Assembly (NCBI GenBank): GCA_934716785.1
Contig: CAKUYM010000104.1
Location: forward strand, 1-12,175
DNA from: an uncultured Bacteroides sp.
GTDB lineage: Bacteria; Bacteroidota; Bacteroidia; Bacteroidales; Bacteroidaceae
Direction of reading: 5' to 3'
Length of the DNA stretch: 12,175 nucleotides
Made by a program: the position numbers and the translations under genes. Positions 11,273 through 12,175 of this stretch are shown piece by piece. Each line of letters opens with the position of its first letter. The first letter of the stretch is position 1. The notes under the pieces were generated by a model that worked only from the letters and a program-made list of their open reading frames with translations, searched no databases and was not told the DNA's origin.

Positions 11273-12175
11273 TTACTTACAATATTTCTTAATCAATTCA
11301 TCCGCATTCGAATCGCCCAATTCTTTAGCCTTCTTAAAATTTCCGCAAGCCTCGTCCGTCTTCTTCAACTGTATCTGGCAAAGCCCCAACAAACGGTACG
11401 CTTCGCCATATTTCGGATCGGCTTTCAGGATATTGTTCAGAATCTGAACTGCTTCCTCATAACGCCCCACACGCAGATTCACCACTGCATTTTCGGCCTG
11501 ATAAGTCAGGTCGGCCGGGTTCAACTCGACAGCTTTGGCAATATCATCCAAGGCACGCTGATACTGACGTGCTTTCAAAGCTGCCTGTTCGCGATAAAAA
11601 TAGAACACATCGTTCACCTGACCGTTGACTGCTTTGAAATATGCGTCATAATCGAGCATGGCATTTCGTGCCTGACCGGCATTCATATTGGCCTGTGCAC
11701 GTTCCAATAGATAAGGAGCGAAGTTGGCAGTGACCGGCTGCGGACAACGGGCAACGCAACTATCCATCAAAGCTAAAATCTCCTTCGGTTCAGCATTCAT
11801 CAACTCCTTTGTTTTGGCAGCACTGAAAAAAGTAGCGGCAGAAGCCATGTTACTTGCATTCACCTTCTCATAAGCAGCTAAAGCGCCGGCATAATCCTGC
11901 CGTGCAAATAGTATATCACCTTCCAACTGAGCATAAACTGGAAGCGGGTCAAGAGCAATCGCCTGTCGCACATTCTCCAAAGCTGTGTCATAGTTCCAGT
12001 TCTTATACGTTTTCTCCGGTTTTGAAAGTTGGTATGCATACATCAACTTACCTATATTATAATATACGTCATCTTTCTTTTGAGCCACTTTCAAAGCCTG
12101 ATTCAAGTCGGCAGCAGCCTTATCGAACCATGATTGATCATCTTTAGCCTTTGCCACATAATGATTGGCACGGCG
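11273..12175 (-). CDS. Tetratricopeptide repeat protein, 5' end outside window
   Basis: The frame is open to the last base (R-R-A-N-H-Y before a GTG at 12157), so at least 300 C-terminal residues are present and the start lies beyond the window. TPR repeats run throughout; the clearest are the last ones: YQRALDDIAKAVELNPADLT, NLRVGRYEEAVQILNNILKA, and YRLLGLCQIQLKKTDEACGN. The end is KKYCK, a common finish in Bacteroidales TPR proteins of this type. Earlier units include YNIGKLMYAYQLSKPEK and EGDILFARQDYAGALAAYEK. Full-length relatives usually carry an N-terminal signal peptide, but that region is not visible here. Binding partner unknown. It is not obviously related to the TPR gene at the other window end beyond sharing the repeat. 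A strong terminator follows. Confidence 0.88.
   Translation of the reverse strand, partial: RRANHYVAKAKDDQSWFDKAAADLNQALKVAQKKDDVYYNIGKLMYAYQLSKPEKTYKNWNYDTALENVRQAIALDPLPVYAQLEGDILFARQDYAGALAAYEKVNASNMASAATFFSAAKTKELMNAEPKEILALMDSCVARCPQPVTANFAPYLLERAQANMNAGQARNAMLDYDAYFKAVNGQVNDVFYFYREQAALKARQYQRALDDIAKAVELNPADLTYQAENAVVNLRVGRYEEAVQILNNILKADPKYGEAYRLLGLCQIQLKKTDEACGNFKKAKELGDSNADELIKKYCK

Noticed and set aside
11174..11710. Plus-strand ORF of 178 codons across the TPR terminator and 3' end
   Set aside because: Its first part runs through the terminator hairpin and the rest is antisense to TPR repeats.

Overview
The window looks like a chromosomal stretch from a gut Bacteroides or close relative (Bacteroidales). 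Three things point there. The proteins are a characteristic set: a DUF4494 protein, a stand-alone dihydroorotate-dehydrogenase-like protein, a PIN-PhoH protein, a long FolC, and a PD-(D/E)XK Rpn-type nuclease. Start codons lack clear Shine-Dalgarno sequences. Several promoters match the Bacteroides -7 consensus TAnnTTTG; the best, upstream of ridA, also has a -33 TTTG at 18-nt spacing. No rRNA, tRNA, CRISPR array, insertion sequence or prophage is visible. Most of the window is core housekeeping and stress-related sequence. The only accessory-looking stretch is about 9.56-11.27 kb, around the Rpn-type nuclease.

Layout. 1-2027 (+): the 3' part of a TPR protein gene, then a dedA-family membrane protein gene 23 nt downstream. 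It faces tpx (thiol peroxidase, -), with a bidirectional hairpin between them. An AT-rich divergent region (2613-2768) with two palindromic sequences separates tpx from a six-helix HdeD/DUF308 membrane protein gene (+). A TAnnTTTG promoter then starts a tight three-gene (+) operon: DUF4494 protein, YggS-type PLP-binding protein, DHOD-like flavoprotein (3420-5573). A large nested hairpin and a smaller one lie between this operon and the convergent PIN-PhoH gene (5711-7036, -). folC (7168-8637, +) is divergent from phoH and overlaps the 3' end of ridA (-) by 33 bp. A DUF805 membrane protein gene (-) ends in a strong terminator whose stem also carries the -33 element of the ridA promoter. After an AT-rich 475-bp gap comes the Rpn-type nuclease gene (-), then a 316-bp gap with a 25-bp-spaced direct repeat and a terminator, then the 3' end of a second TPR gene (-) that runs off the window.

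Functional themes are stress and metabolite homeostasis: Tpx removes peroxides; YggS and RidA both deal with PLP-enzyme chemistry; FolC makes folylpolyglutamates; DedA, HdeD-like and DUF805 proteins act in the membrane; PIN-PhoH probably acts on RNA. I see no convincing new multi-gene system. The points most worth checking are the extra low-GC segment in FolC, the terminator/promoter overlap at ridA, the DHOD-like protein lacking the usual catalytic base, the 81-base nested hairpin, and the tandem repeat upstream of the nuclease.
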